Source: Rubrivivax gelatinosus IL144
GTDB lineage: Bacteria > Pseudomonadota > Gammaproteobacteria > Burkholderiales > Burkholderiaceae_C
DNA: 64,000 nt
Assembly: GCF_000284255.1 (NCBI RefSeq)
Contig: NC_017075.1
Span: 558,001-622,000 of the forward strand
Direction of reading: 5' to 3'
Both the position numbers and the translations under genes were made by a program. Position 1 is the first letter of the stretch; each line of letters starts with the position of its first letter. Below are positions 7,875 through 16,446 of this stretch, in pieces. The notes under the pieces are model-generated. The model was not told the DNA's origin. It made no database searches and worked only from the letters and a program-made list of their open reading frames with translations.

Positions 7875-9011
7875 ATGAAACGACGTTCCTGGATGCGCGT
7901 GCTGGCGGCCGGCGGCGTGACGACCCTGCTGCCGGGCTGCGACACGATGCCCGCCGCGGCCACGGCCCCGTGGCACGAACCCGGCGCCGGTGAAATCGAC
8001 CCGCGGCGGCGGGCGCTGGCCTGGGCGCTGCTGGCGCCCAGCCCGCACAACCTGCAGAGCTGGGTGGCCGACCTGCGCGAGCCCGGCCTGATCCGGCTGT
8101 CGGTCGACCTGCAGCGCCTGCTGCCGGCCGCCGACCCGCAGAACCGCCAGGTGCTGATCGGCTGCGGCGCCTTCCTCGAACTGCTGTGCCTGGCCGCTGC
8201 CGCGCAGGGCCAGCGTGCCGACGTGACGCTGCTGCCCGAAGGCGAGTACTCCGCCGGGGGCGTCGACGCGCGGCCGTTCGCCTGCGTCCGGCTGACGGCC
8301 GACGCCGGCCTGCGGCCCGACCCGCTGTTCGCCGCGGTGCCGCTGCGCCGCAGCAACCGTGCACCTTACGGCGAGCGCGTGCCCGACGCCGCGGTGCTGG
8401 CGGCCCTTGTCGCCGCGGCGCGGCGCCCTGGCCTCACGCTGCGCGCCAGCACCGAACCCGCCCAGGTGCGCCGCCTGGGCGCGCTGGCGGCCGCCGGCTG
8501 CCGCGTGGAGTTCGGCGACGCCGCCACCTGGGCCGAGAGCGCCGGGCTGATGCGCGTCGGGGGCGCGGCGGTGGCTGCTGAGCCCTCGGGTTTTGCCGTC
8601 ACCGGGCTCCAGGCCTGGTTCGCACGGCGGCTCGGCCTGCTGGACGAGGAGCCCCGGCGCCGCACCGACGGCGTGGTCGCGCGCTCGGCGCTGGCCGGGG
8701 CGCTGGATGCGATCGAGCACACGCCGGCCTGGATCTGGCTGGTCAGCGACGACAACCGCCGGCACACGCAGATCGAGGCCGGCCGCGCCTACCTGCGCAC
8801 CGACCTGGCCGCCGCCGAGCAGGGCTGGGCGGTGCACCCGAACTCGCAGCAGCTGCAGGAGTTCGACGCGATGGCGCCGCTGTACCGGCGCCTGCACGCC
8901 GAGCTGGGCGTCGCCGCGCCGGCGCGGGTGCAGATGCTCGTGCGCCTGGGCCTCGCGCCGCGTCCCGAGCCTGCGCCGCGGCGCCCGCTGGGCCGCTTCC
9001 TGCGCGGCTGA
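7875..9011 (+). CDS. Acg/nitroreductase-like FMN-binding lipoprotein
   Basis: 378-aa exported protein. The N-terminus reads KRRSWM, hydrophobic core, LLPGC, a plausible but atypical lipobox (Pro at -2). The mature part has LLAPSPHNLQSWV near residue 57 and RRSNRAPYGERVPDA in the middle, the two halves of the Acg-type nitroreductase fold. Acg-family proteins bind FMN, and in mycobacteria they are dormancy-induced. The location suggests a periplasmic flavin protein, possibly detoxifying nitro or quinone compounds; this is inference. It is followed after 22 bases by a small lipoprotein gene and lies divergent from an AraC regulator. Confidence 0.78.
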   Translation: MKRRSWMRVLAAGGVTTLLPGCDTMPAAATAPWHEPGAGEIDPRRRALAWALLAPSPHNLQSWVADLREPGLIRLSVDLQRLLPAADPQNRQVLIGCGAFLELLCLAAAAQGQRADVTLLPEGEYSAGGVDARPFACVRLTADAGLRPDPLFAAVPLRRSNRAPYGERVPDAAVLAALVAAARRPGLTLRASTEPAQVRRLGALAAAGCRVEFGDAATWAESAGLMRVGGAAVAAEPSGFAVTGLQAWFARRLGLLDEEPRRRTDGVVARSALAGALDAIEHTPAWIWLVSDDNRRHTQIEAGRAYLRTDLAAAEQGWAVHPNSQQLQEFDAMAPLYRRLHAELGVAAPARVQMLVRLGLAPRPEPAPRRPLGRFLRG

Positions 9012-9033
9012 GCCCGTCTTTCCGAGGACCGTG

Positions 9034-9654
9034 ATGAACAAGCTGACTCGTTTTGCTGCCACCGCCATCTGCATCGCCGCCTTGTCGGCCTGCGGCACCG
9101 TGATGCCCACCGCCGACAGCGGCTATCTCAGCGACTCCCGCGCACTGGTGCCCGCCGCCGACGCGTCGGGCGCCCGGCGCGTGGCGGCGCAGGCGCTGGA
9201 CCCGGCCCGCGTGACGATCGCCGAGGTCGTCTGGCGCGCCGATGCGCACAGCGACCTCGGCGACGACGAACGCCAGGCGCTGCTCGCCGGGCTGGAGCGT
9301 GAACTGCGTCAGGCCGTGCAGGCGCTGCCGCCGGCGCCCGAGGGGCGGCCGGCGCGCATCCGCGCGGCGATCACGCGGGTCGAGACCGTCTCGCCGGGCC
9401 TCAACACGCTGGGCACGCTGCTGCTGATCGGCCCGCTGGACCGCGGCGGCGCGGCCTTCGAGATCGAGGCCGTCGACGCGGCGACCGGCGAGCAGCTCGC
9501 GGCGCTGCGGCTGGGCTACTTCGCGCCGCTGGGCGAGCTGAAGGCCCGCTTCAGCCGGCTGGCGCCGGCGGGGATCGCGGCCCACGAGGCGGCGCTCGAG
9601 TTCGCCGCCCTGCTGCGGCCGGCGGCATCCCCCGAAGAAGCGCCGCGCCGCTGA
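9034..9654 (+). CDS. Small lipoprotein, DUF3313-like
   Basis: 206-aa predicted lipoprotein: hydrophobic leader ending in the lipobox LSAC at about residue 20. After cleavage the protein begins GTVMPTADSGYLSDS, which resembles the conserved opening of the DUF3313 lipoprotein family. A later TVSPGLNTLGTLLLIGPLDRGG segment and a charged helical C-terminus follow. GAGGA precedes the ATG. It probably shares a transcript with the upstream FMN-binding lipoprotein (22-base gap). Function unknown; family members are outer-membrane or periplasmic lipoproteins. Confidence 0.75.
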   Translation: MNKLTRFAATAICIAALSACGTVMPTADSGYLSDSRALVPAADASGARRVAAQALDPARVTIAEVVWRADAHSDLGDDERQALLAGLERELRQAVQALPPAPEGRPARIRAAITRVETVSPGLNTLGTLLLIGPLDRGGAAFEIEAVDAATGEQLAALRLGYFAPLGELKARFSRLAPAGIAAHEAALEFAALLRPAASPEEAPRR

Positions 9655-9659
9655 ACCGC

Positions 9660-9676
9660 GGCACGGGGGCCGTGCC
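9660..9676. terminator. Hairpin after the small lipoprotein gene
   Basis: Seven-base inverted repeat GGCACGG-ggg-CCGTGCC six bases after the stop. No T-run follows. Possible transcription end before the cyclase gene. Confidence 0.3.
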
Positions 9677-9718
9677 ACACTGCTGCGGTTTCCAGCTCCG
9701 GCCCTTGGCGGCCTTCCG

Positions 9719-10942
9719 ATGGACTCCGGCGATCGCAACCGTGTCCGCCTCGGCGGCGACGACGACGACACCCTGGCCCGTGCGGCGCGGCTGCTGCAGC
9801 AGCATGGCTTCGTCGTCGAGCGCGGCGACGGCGCCGCCCTGGCCGCCGAGACCGGCCGCCGCCGTGCCGCCGAAGCCGCCTTCCGCCTCAACGAGGAGCG
9901 CCTGGACGCGCTGCTGGCGCTCAGCGAACGCCACCATGCCTCGGTCGAGGAGCTGGCCCAGTTCGCCATCGACGAAGGCGTGCGCCTGACGCGCAGCACG
10001 ATCGGCTACCTGCACTTCGTCAACGACGCGCAGGACGGCTTTCTGCACTACTTCTGGTCCCGGGGTTCGCGCGAGACCTGTGCCGCGGTCGAGCTGATGG
10101 ACTACACGGTCTGCACCGCCGGCATCTGGGCCGACGCGCTGCGCCTGCGCCGCCCGGTCGTGCACAACGACTACCCGAACGAACCGACCCGCCGCGGCCT
10201 GCCCGAAGGCCACCACCCGCTGTCGCGCCACATGAGCATCCCGGTGCTGCGCGACGACAAGGTGGTGGCGATCTGCGGCGTCGCCAACAAGCCGGCGCCT
10301 TACGATGCGGCCGACCTGCGCCAGCTGCGGCTGCTGGCCAACCGGCTGTGGAGCATCGTCGAGTCCCAGCGCACGACCGCGGCGCTGGAAGCGGCCAACG
10401 CCGAGCTGTCGCGCGTGGCCGGCATCGACGCGCTGACCGGCGTCGCCAACCGGCGTGCGCTGGAGACCTTCCTCGAGCGGCAGTGGAAGATCGCGGCGCG
10501 CGAAGGCTGGCCGATCTCGCTGCTGATGCTGGACATCGACTGCTTCAAGGCCTTCAACGACACCTACGGCCACCAGGCCGGCGACGCGGCACTGAAGGCC
10601 GTCGGCGCGGCGGCCTCCGAGGTCGCACGCCGTCCCAACGACCTCGTCGCACGCTACGGCGGCGAGGAGTTCCTCGTCGTGCTGACGCGCGCCCAGGAAG
10701 ACGACGCGATGGCCATCGCCTGCGGCCTCGTCGAACGTGTCCGGGCGCTGGGCCTGGTGCATGGCGGCTCGGCCTGCGCGCCGGTGGTGACGGTGAGCAT
10801 CGGCGCGGCCTCGCACGTGCCGCAGCCCGACGGCCCGGCCGACTGGCCGGCTCTGGTGGCGGCGGCCGATGCCGCGCTCTACGCCGCCAAGCAGGGCGGG
10901 CGCAACCGGGCGTGCGCGGCGTCGAGCCGGGCCGCGGCCTGA
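9719..10942 (+). CDS. GAF-GGDEF diguanylate cyclase
   Basis: 407-aa cytoplasmic diguanylate cyclase making cyclic-di-GMP from two GTP. Residues ~60-215 form a GAF sensor domain of the type with TIGYLHFVNDAQD and a TCAAVELMDYTVCTAGIW segment, linked by a helix to a GGDEF domain starting near GIDALTGVANRRAL. The active-site motif is GGEEF at residues 314-318. RPND at 305-308, five residues before it, is a complete RxxD inhibitory site, so product feedback is expected. No membrane segment and no phosphodiesterase domain. The GAF ligand is unknown. Single gene; targets may include the PNAG-type operon near 29 kb, which in other bacteria answers to cyclic-di-GMP, but no link is shown here. Confidence 0.93.
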   Translation: MDSGDRNRVRLGGDDDDTLARAARLLQQHGFVVERGDGAALAAETGRRRAAEAAFRLNEERLDALLALSERHHASVEELAQFAIDEGVRLTRSTIGYLHFVNDAQDGFLHYFWSRGSRETCAAVELMDYTVCTAGIWADALRLRRPVVHNDYPNEPTRRGLPEGHHPLSRHMSIPVLRDDKVVAICGVANKPAPYDAADLRQLRLLANRLWSIVESQRTTAALEAANAELSRVAGIDALTGVANRRALETFLERQWKIAAREGWPISLLMLDIDCFKAFNDTYGHQAGDAALKAVGAAASEVARRPNDLVARYGGEEFLVVLTRAQEDDAMAIACGLVERVRALGLVHGGSACAPVVTVSIGAASHVPQPDGPADWPALVAAADAALYAAKQGGRNRACAASSRAAA

Positions 10943-11148
10943 GCCGCCGTCCTCAGCAGATGCGCGGCAGCTGCTCGCCGACCAGCATGTCGACGACACG
11001 CCGGCACCGGGCGAAGAGCGGCCTCTTCGTCAGCGCCGGCGTGGCAGCGGGCTGCGCGCGCACCGCTGCGGCGTTTGTCCACACCCCCAGTGGTGCTGGC
11101 CGCGGCCGGGTACACCGCCGCACGCGCCGCTTGAGACAATCCACATCC

Positions 11149-11193
11149 ATGAAAACCGCGTCCCGCATGAGCAAGGCGACCATCGCCACCTGA
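11149..11193 (+). CDS. Candidate leader peptide MKTASRMSKATIAT
   Basis: A 14-codon ATG frame, with a nested 8-codon frame from the second Met. It ends 20 bases before the first of two tandem hairpins, the spacing expected of a translation-sensing attenuator. No strong ribosome site precedes the first ATG. The coding status is inferred only from position: short frame, then terminator-like hairpin, then the gene for a translation factor. It may be chance. Confidence 0.35.
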   Translation: MKTASRMSKATIAT

Positions 11194-11212
11194 CCACGCC
11201 TTTCGACGCGAT

Positions 11213-11275
11213 CGGAAGGCTTGCGCCTTCCGGCCCCGAACCCCGGCAAGCGCGAGCTTCCCGGGGTTTTCCGTT
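11213..11275 (+). terminator. Tandem hairpins with T-rich tail (candidate attenuator)
   Basis: Hairpin one is a perfect 8-bp stem CGGAAGGC-ttgc-GCCTTCCG (11213-11232). Hairpin two pairs AACCCCGG with CCGGGGTT (11239-11268), with a C:C mismatch and inner AAGC/GCTT pairs closing a GCGA (GNRA-type) loop. Two T follow directly, then CCG and TTTT. Hairpin two is the best intrinsic terminator in this window yet lies more than 210 bases before the EF-G paralogue and in its sense orientation. That fits either attenuation or the end of a short transcript. Confidence 0.7.
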
Positions 11276-11481
11276 TTCCACCTTCCGGACTTCTGCCGTG
11301 CGCACCTACGACAAGCTGATCGCCACGATTCCCGCTCGCCGGAGCGGGAACTGCGTGCGCCCGTGCTTCGGCTGCGCCTTGCACATCAGTCGCTAGCCCT
11401 CAGGCGGATCGCCTGGCGGCTGGCGTTGCCGACCAGGCCCTCGACGGAGCCCCGAGCGGGGCTTCGCGACGAAAGATCCGT

Positions 11482-13512
11482 ATGAACTCGAACGACAGAA
11501 ACCTCCGCAACATCGGCGTCATCGCCCACGTCGACGCGGGCAAGACCACGGTCACCGAACGCATCCTGTTCCACACCGGCGAGAACCATCGCATCGGCGA
11601 GGTGCACGACGGCAGCGCGCGCATGGACTTCGACCCGCAGGAACGCCAGCGCGGCATCACGATCGACAGCGCTGCCGTGTCCGTGCAGTGGAAGGGCGCG
11701 CAGATCAACATCATCGACACCCCCGGCCACATCGACTTCAACGTCGAGGTGCGCCGCGCGCTGCGCGTGCTGGACGGCGCCGTCGTGGTGTTCGACGGCG
11801 TCGCCGGCGTCGAGCCGCAGACCGAGACCAACTGGCGCCTGGCCGACGGCTACGGCGTGCCGCGCATCGCCTTCGTCAACAAGCTGGACCGCGTCGGTGC
11901 GGACTTCCGGCGCGTGGTCTCGATGATCGGCGAGCGCCTGGGCGTCAAGGCCCTGGTGCTGCAGCTGCCCATCGGTGCCGAAGGCGGGTTCCGCGGCGTC
12001 GTCGACCTGCTGGCGATGCGCAGCCTGGTCTGGCCGCACGACGACGCCAGCGAACCGCCGCAAGTCGGCGCGGTGCCGCCCGAGCTGCTGGACCTGGCCG
12101 TGCGCGAGCGCGAGCGCCTGCTCGAGGCCGTGGTCGAACAGGACGACGAGCTGCTGCTGGCCTATCTGAACGGCCAGGCGCTGCCGGTCGAGGCCTTGCG
12201 CCGCGCGATCCGCAAGGGCGTGCTGGCGCAGGCCTTCGTGCCGGTGCTGGGCGGCTCGGCCTACCGCAACCGCGGGGTCGAGCCGCTGCTCGACGCCGTC
12301 GTCGACTTCCTGCCGCGCCCGGGCGATCTGCCGGCTACCGAGAACCGGCCGGCGGCCGATGCACGCGCGCCGCTGGCGGCGCTGGCGTTCAAGCTCGCTC
12401 ACGACGGGCATGCGGGCATGGTCTTCGTGCGCGTCTACAGCGGGCGCCTGCGCCGTGGCGACACGGTGCTGAACACGGTCACCGGTCGCGTCGAGCGCGT
12501 GTCGCGGCTGTACGAGGTGCACGCCGACGAGCGCATCGACATCGACGAAGCGCAGGCGGGCGACATCGTCGCCGTCGTCGGGCTGAAGGACACGCTGACC
12601 GGCCACACGCTGAGCGACCGGGCGCATCCGGTGCAACTGGAGACCATCAGCGTGCCCGAGCCGGTGATCGACGTCGCGCTCGAGCCCCTGCGCCAGGCCG
12701 ACCAGCAGGCGCTGACGGCGGCGCTGGCGTTGCTGCAGCGCGAGGACCCGAGCCTGCGCGTGCGCCAGGACGCCGAATCCGGACAGCTCATCCTGTCCGG
12801 CATGGGCGAGCTGCAGCTGGAGGTGGCGGTCGAGCGGCTGCGCTCGCGCCACGGCATCGACGCGGCGGTGGGGCGGCCCGAGGTCGCCTACCGGGAGTCG
12901 ATCTCGAAGGAGGCGGAAGTGAACCATGTGCATCGCAAGCAGAGCGGCGGCCCCGGCCAGTTCGCCGAGCTGCGGCTGCGCCTGGCGCCGCTGGAGCGTG
13001 GCGCGGGCCTGCGTTTCGAGAGCCGGATCACCGGCGGCGCGATCCCGAAGGAGTTCATCCCGGCGGTCGAGGCCGGCGTGCGCCGCGCTGCGCAGTCGGG
13101 GGTGCTGGCCGGGTTCCCGACCGTGGACCTGCAGGCCACGCTGCTGGACGGCAGCTTCCACGAGCGCGACTCGTCGACGCTGGCTTTCGATCTGGCGGCG
13201 GCGGCGGCGTTCCGCGAAGCCGCGGCCCAGGCCGGGCCGGTGCTGCTCGAGCCGGTGATGGCCGTCGAGGTGATCACGCCGCAGGACCATCTGGGCGACG
13301 TCATCGGCGACCTGCACCGGCGGCGCGGCACCGTGCGCGCCCACGGCTCGCGCGGCAACGCCGCGGTGATCGACGCCGAGGTGCCGCTGAAGGAGATGTT
13401 CGGCTACATCGGCAGCCTGCGCGCCCTGTCGCAGGGGCGGGCGCAGTACACGATGCAGTTCGACCGTTATCGCCAGGCGGCGGCCGAACGGGCGGCGTCG
13501 ATGCCGGCTTGA
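11482..13512 (+). CDS. Elongation factor G paralogue (translational GTPase)
   Basis: 676-aa translational GTPase with all EF-G domains. G1 is AHVDAGKTT (15-23), G3 DTPGH (79-83), G4 NKLD (133-136); domain IV shows the QSGGPGQFAE loop near residues 486-495 and the last domain ends with FGYIGSLRALSQGRA. EF-G catalyses ribosome translocation and, with RRF, recycling. Housekeeping fusA normally sits in the str operon with rpsL, rpsG and tuf; this copy stands alone, is slightly short and has a divergent switch I, so it is probably the second EF-G kept by many beta- and gammaproteobacteria. A ribosome-protection role (TetM-like) is an alternative. The ATG is preceded by GAAAGA and by a hairpin that may regulate initiation. 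Confidence 0.88.
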   Translation: MNSNDRNLRNIGVIAHVDAGKTTVTERILFHTGENHRIGEVHDGSARMDFDPQERQRGITIDSAAVSVQWKGAQINIIDTPGHIDFNVEVRRALRVLDGAVVVFDGVAGVEPQTETNWRLADGYGVPRIAFVNKLDRVGADFRRVVSMIGERLGVKALVLQLPIGAEGGFRGVVDLLAMRSLVWPHDDASEPPQVGAVPPELLDLAVRERERLLEAVVEQDDELLLAYLNGQALPVEALRRAIRKGVLAQAFVPVLGGSAYRNRGVEPLLDAVVDFLPRPGDLPATENRPAADARAPLAALAFKLAHDGHAGMVFVRVYSGRLRRGDTVLNTVTGRVERVSRLYEVHADERIDIDEAQAGDIVAVVGLKDTLTGHTLSDRAHPVQLETISVPEPVIDVALEPLRQADQQALTAALALLQREDPSLRVRQDAESGQLILSGMGELQLEVAVERLRSRHGIDAAVGRPEVAYRESISKEAEVNHVHRKQSGGPGQFAELRLRLAPLERGAGLRFESRITGGAIPKEFIPAVEAGVRRAAQSGVLAGFPTVDLQATLLDGSFHERDSSTLAFDLAAAAAFREAAAQAGPVLLEPVMAVEVITPQDHLGDVIGDLHRRRGTVRAHGSRGNAAVIDAEVPLKEMFGYIGSLRALSQGRAQYTMQFDRYRQAAAERAASMPA

Positions 13513-13520
13513 TCGGCGGG

Positions 13521-13548
13521 GAGGGCGCGGGCGGAGGCCCGCGCCCTC
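13521..13548. terminator. Strong GC hairpin terminator shared by convergent genes
   Basis: Perfect 12-bp stem GAGGGCGCGGGC-ggag-GCCCGCGCCCTC eight bases after the EF-G paralogue stop, followed by TT on the plus strand. The opposing creD gene ends at 13598, so it can serve both. Confidence 0.7.
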
Positions 13549-13597
13549 TTGCGCATCGAGATCCGGTCCGACGCCCGGCGCGTCCCGGTCGCCGCTC

Positions 13598-14944
13598 TCA
13601 GGCCGGCTCGGTGCCGCCCGCCCCCAGTCGATACCAGTCCAGCCGCCGCGTCAGCAGCATCACCGCCGCCAGCGCCGCGAACAGGCCCAGCGAGCCGACG
13701 AGCAGCGCCGTCTGCTCGCGCAGCAGCAGCAGGTACAGGAGGCCGTAGAGCAGCGCCATGCCGGCGCCGAACAGCCAGCCGTCACGCACGCCGCCCAGCA
13801 TGTGGCGGCCGTAGCTGCCCAGCAGCAGCACGCAGGCGGCCGCGGCCAGGCCGTACGCGGCGGCAAAGGGAAGTTGCTCCGACAGCGCCAGCAGCAGCAG
13901 GAAGAACAGCGCCAGCGCCAGCCCGACCAGCGCGTACTGCACCGGGTGCACGCGGCGCACGCGCCGGCGCGCCAGCGTCTCGGCCAGCGCCACCGCGGCG
14001 AAACTCAGCACGACGAAGAGCAGGCCGTACTTGATCGCGCGGTCGGCCAGCACGTAAGGGTTCACCGGGTCGGTGAAGGTGACGGCCAGCGTGTCCAGCG
14101 CCGCCAGCCGGGGTTTGTCGCCGCCGGCCTGTTCGACGGTCTGCGCCGCGTTGCTGGCCAGCGCGCTGACCGACCAGCGGGCGTCGAAACCGTCGTCGCG
14201 CACCTCGCGTGTCACCGGCAGGAAACGGCCGCCGAAGGACGGGTGCGGCCAGTCGGAGGCCAGCGTCCACTGCAGGCGGCGCGCGGCGGGTACCACCGCC
14301 AGTTCGGCCGTGCCGACGAGGTCCAGCACCACGTTCAGTTCGAGGGCGCCGCCGTCGGCCGTCGCGGCCGGCAGCCCGGCGTGCAGGCCGTCCTTCCAGG
14401 TGGCGTGGCCGGTGCCCGGTTGCAGCTCCAGCGCGCGGCCGGCGAGCTGGATGCCGGCGCCGCGCAGCCCGCGCGGGTCGGCCACCGCCACCCACACCGT
14501 CGGCGCCTGGCAGCTGACGCGGCCGCCGGCGTTTTCGGCTTTCGGCTGCAGCGCCGCCAGCTGCGGCCAGCGCGCCTGCAGTTCGAGCCGGGCGCTGTAG
14601 CCGTTCACCTTGAACAGGCCGCGGTAGCGCGCGTCGGCCTGGGTCTTCGTGTTCGCCACCAGCTCGGCGGGCACGGCCTGCAGCCCGAAGCTGCGGCGCG
14701 CGACGCCGCTTCGGCGCTCGCTGCCGCTGCCTTGCACCACGTCCCATTCCTCGACACACTGGCGCTGCAGCACCGGCCCCATCAGCGTCTGCGCGCCGGC
14801 GTACGACTGCTGCACGCTGGCCACCGCCTCGCGCTGGTAGTCCTGGCGCTCGTCGACCAGCCAGCCGATGCGCGCCAGCACCACAGAGATCAGCAGCACC
14901 GTGGCCAGCACGGCCATCACTTTCACCACCACCGGGTTTCGCAT
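13598..14944 (-). CDS. creD: CreD-like inner membrane protein
   Basis: 448-aa membrane protein of the CreD family. One helix near the N-terminus (residues ~7-28), a large periplasmic domain (~30-300) containing YRGLFKVNGYSARLEL and SFGGRFLPVTREV, then about five helices in the C-terminal third, beginning at DRAIKYGLLFVVLSF. This is the usual CreD layout and length (~450). The start at 14944 is preceded by GAGCGAGGAGCG; a longer upstream frame is not supported. In enterobacteria and Stenotrophomonas CreD is induced by CreBC and influences envelope integrity and beta-lactam response. It lies 86 bases downstream of creC. No creA is present. Confidence 0.9.
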   Translation of the reverse strand: MRNPVVVKVMAVLATVLLISVVLARIGWLVDERQDYQREAVASVQQSYAGAQTLMGPVLQRQCVEEWDVVQGSGSERRSGVARRSFGLQAVPAELVANTKTQADARYRGLFKVNGYSARLELQARWPQLAALQPKAENAGGRVSCQAPTVWVAVADPRGLRGAGIQLAGRALELQPGTGHATWKDGLHAGLPAATADGGALELNVVLDLVGTAELAVVPAARRLQWTLASDWPHPSFGGRFLPVTREVRDDGFDARWSVSALASNAAQTVEQAGGDKPRLAALDTLAVTFTDPVNPYVLADRAIKYGLLFVVLSFAAVALAETLARRRVRRVHPVQYALVGLALALFFLLLLALSEQLPFAAAYGLAAAACVLLLGSYGRHMLGGVRDGWLFGAGMALLYGLLYLLLLREQTALLVGSLGLFAALAAVMLLTRRLDWYRLGAGGTEPA

Positions 14945-15030
14945 CGCTCCTCGCTCCGTTGTTTCACGATGCGCCGCAGTCTGGCCAGCGGCGGTGAAGC
15001 GGCGATGGGCTGCGTGAAGCGGGCGTGAAG

Positions 15031-16446
15031 TCAGGGGAAGCGCAGCACGACACGCAGCCCCGGCGCGGCCGGCTCGAAGCCGACGCTGCCGCCGTGCAGC
15101 CACAGCACCTGGCGCACGATGGCCAGGCCCAGGCCGCTGCCGCGGCCTTCGCCGGTGCTGAAGAAACGTTCGCCCAGGCGTGCCAGCGCGTAGTCGGGCA
15201 CGCCGGGGCCGTGGTCGCGCAGCGACCATTCGAGCGTGCCGCCGTCGTGCCGCACCTGCACCTCCAGCGGCGTGCCGGCCGGGGCATGGGCGATGGCGTT
15301 GGCCAGCACGTTGGACAGCGCCAGCCGCAGCCGCTCGCCATCGCCCATCACCACGGCCGGTTCGGCCGGCAGCCGCAGGCGTTCGCCGGCGCCGTGGGCC
15401 TGGGCGACTTCCAGCGCCAGCGTGTTCAGGTCCACCGGCGTGCGTGTCGGCAGCGCCTGCAGGCTCTCCAGCTTGGACAGCTCGAGCATCTGCTCGACGA
15501 TGGCCTGCAGCCGCCGCGCCTGCACGTCGACCTGCTGCACGAAACGCCGGCGGTCGGCCTCGGGCAGGTCTTCGTGCAGCAGCTCGGCGGCGCCGCGGAT
15601 GCCGGCCAGCGGCGTCTTCAGTTCATGGGTCAGCGCACGCACCTGGTGTTCGAGCTGCTCGCGGCCTTCCAGGCGCTGGCGCATGCGGTCCATGGCCTGC
15701 GCCAATTCGCCGAGCTCGCCGCCGAGTGCGGGCGGCGCCGGCGGCGTGCGCCGCGGGCCTTCGGCGCTCTCGCCGACCGCCTGCGCGTAGGCGCGCAGCC
15801 GCCGCACCGCATGCACCGCCCACAGCGTCACGACGACGCCGATGGCCAGCGACAGCCCGAGCAGCAGCACGCCGGCCCACAGCACCTTGTGTTCGGCGCG
15901 TTCGACGAAGGGCATGATGGTCGCCAGCGGCTTGGCGACGACGAGCACGCCGACGGTGCGGCCGCCGCTGCGCACCGGCGCGGCGACGTGCATCACCGAG
16001 CTCTGGTCGCTGGGGCCGCTCTTGGTGGTGCGTGCGCCGTATTCGCCGCGCAGCGTCAGCAGCACGTCGCGCCAGCGCGAGTAGTCCTGGCCGGTGGCCG
16101 GCGGCGTGCCGGAGTCGAAGACCACGCGGCCGCCGGCGTCGGTGACGACGACGCGCAAGTCCAGCGTCGTCTTCTGCAGACCCCAGATCTTCACGTCGAC
16201 CTCGCGTGCCGCGTACTCGCGCACCGCGCCGGCGAAGGGCCCGTCGCCCAGCGTGCCGCCGGCCGGCAGCGCCGCCAGTTCGGGCGCGGCGACCTCGGCC
16301 AGCAGGTTGGCGCTGTCGACCATCACGTCTTCCATCACCTCGCGCACGCTGGGCTTGATCTCGGTGACGAAGACGCGCAGCACGAAGAACGCCGCCAGCC
16401 CGGTGATCGCAGCGAAGGCGAAGAACAGGCGCAGGCCGATGTGCAT
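15031..16446 (-). CDS. creC: CreC-like sensor histidine kinase
   Basis: 471-aa membrane sensor kinase. The N-terminal helix (GLRLFFAFAAITGLAAFFVL) and a second helix near residues 190-215 flank a periplasmic domain with the KIWGLQKTTLDLRVVVTDA segment typical of CreC. Then come a HAMP-like linker, the phospho-acceptor motif LTHELKTPL, and an ATPase domain with N (NVLANAIAHAP), DHGPGVP and GSGLGLAIV boxes. Its stop/start with creB is TGAATG, so the two are coupled. Phosphorylates CreB in response to carbon/growth or envelope signals; the exact stimulus is not known. Confidence 0.92.
   Translation of the reverse strand: MHIGLRLFFAFAAITGLAAFFVLRVFVTEIKPSVREVMEDVMVDSANLLAEVAAPELAALPAGGTLGDGPFAGAVREYAAREVDVKIWGLQKTTLDLRVVVTDAGGRVVFDSGTPPATGQDYSRWRDVLLTLRGEYGARTTKSGPSDQSSVMHVAAPVRSGGRTVGVLVVAKPLATIMPFVERAEHKVLWAGVLLLGLSLAIGVVVTLWAVHAVRRLRAYAQAVGESAEGPRRTPPAPPALGGELGELAQAMDRMRQRLEGREQLEHQVRALTHELKTPLAGIRGAAELLHEDLPEADRRRFVQQVDVQARRLQAIVEQMLELSKLESLQALPTRTPVDLNTLALEVAQAHGAGERLRLPAEPAVVMGDGERLRLALSNVLANAIAHAPAGTPLEVQVRHDGGTLEWSLRDHGPGVPDYALARLGERFFSTGEGRGSGLGLAIVRQVLWLHGGSVGFEPAAPGLRVVLRFP

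Larger units (their letters stand above)
10943..11481. other. 539-base leader/intergenic region upstream of the EF-G paralogue
   Basis: No conventional gene. The first ~200 bases show nothing I recognise. The rest holds a short peptide frame (11149-11193), a hairpin pair with a T-rich tail (11213-11275), a GTG-started 32-codon frame (11298-11396), a 9-bp perfect hairpin TTCCCGCTC-gccg-GAGCGGGAA (11329-11350), and a hairpin AGCCCC-gagc-GGGGCT (11448-11463) ending about 18 bases before the EF-G start codon. This is far more structure than in other gaps of this window and suggests cis-regulation of the downstream gene or a small RNA. Confidence 0.6.

Noticed and set aside
11298..11396. GTG-started 32-codon frame in the EF-G leader as a real gene
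   Set aside because: No ribosome site and no recognisable protein features; left only as part of the leader description.
11386..13344. Minus-strand 652-codon open frame
   Set aside because: Exactly antisense to the EF-G paralogue, which shows clear GTPase motifs.
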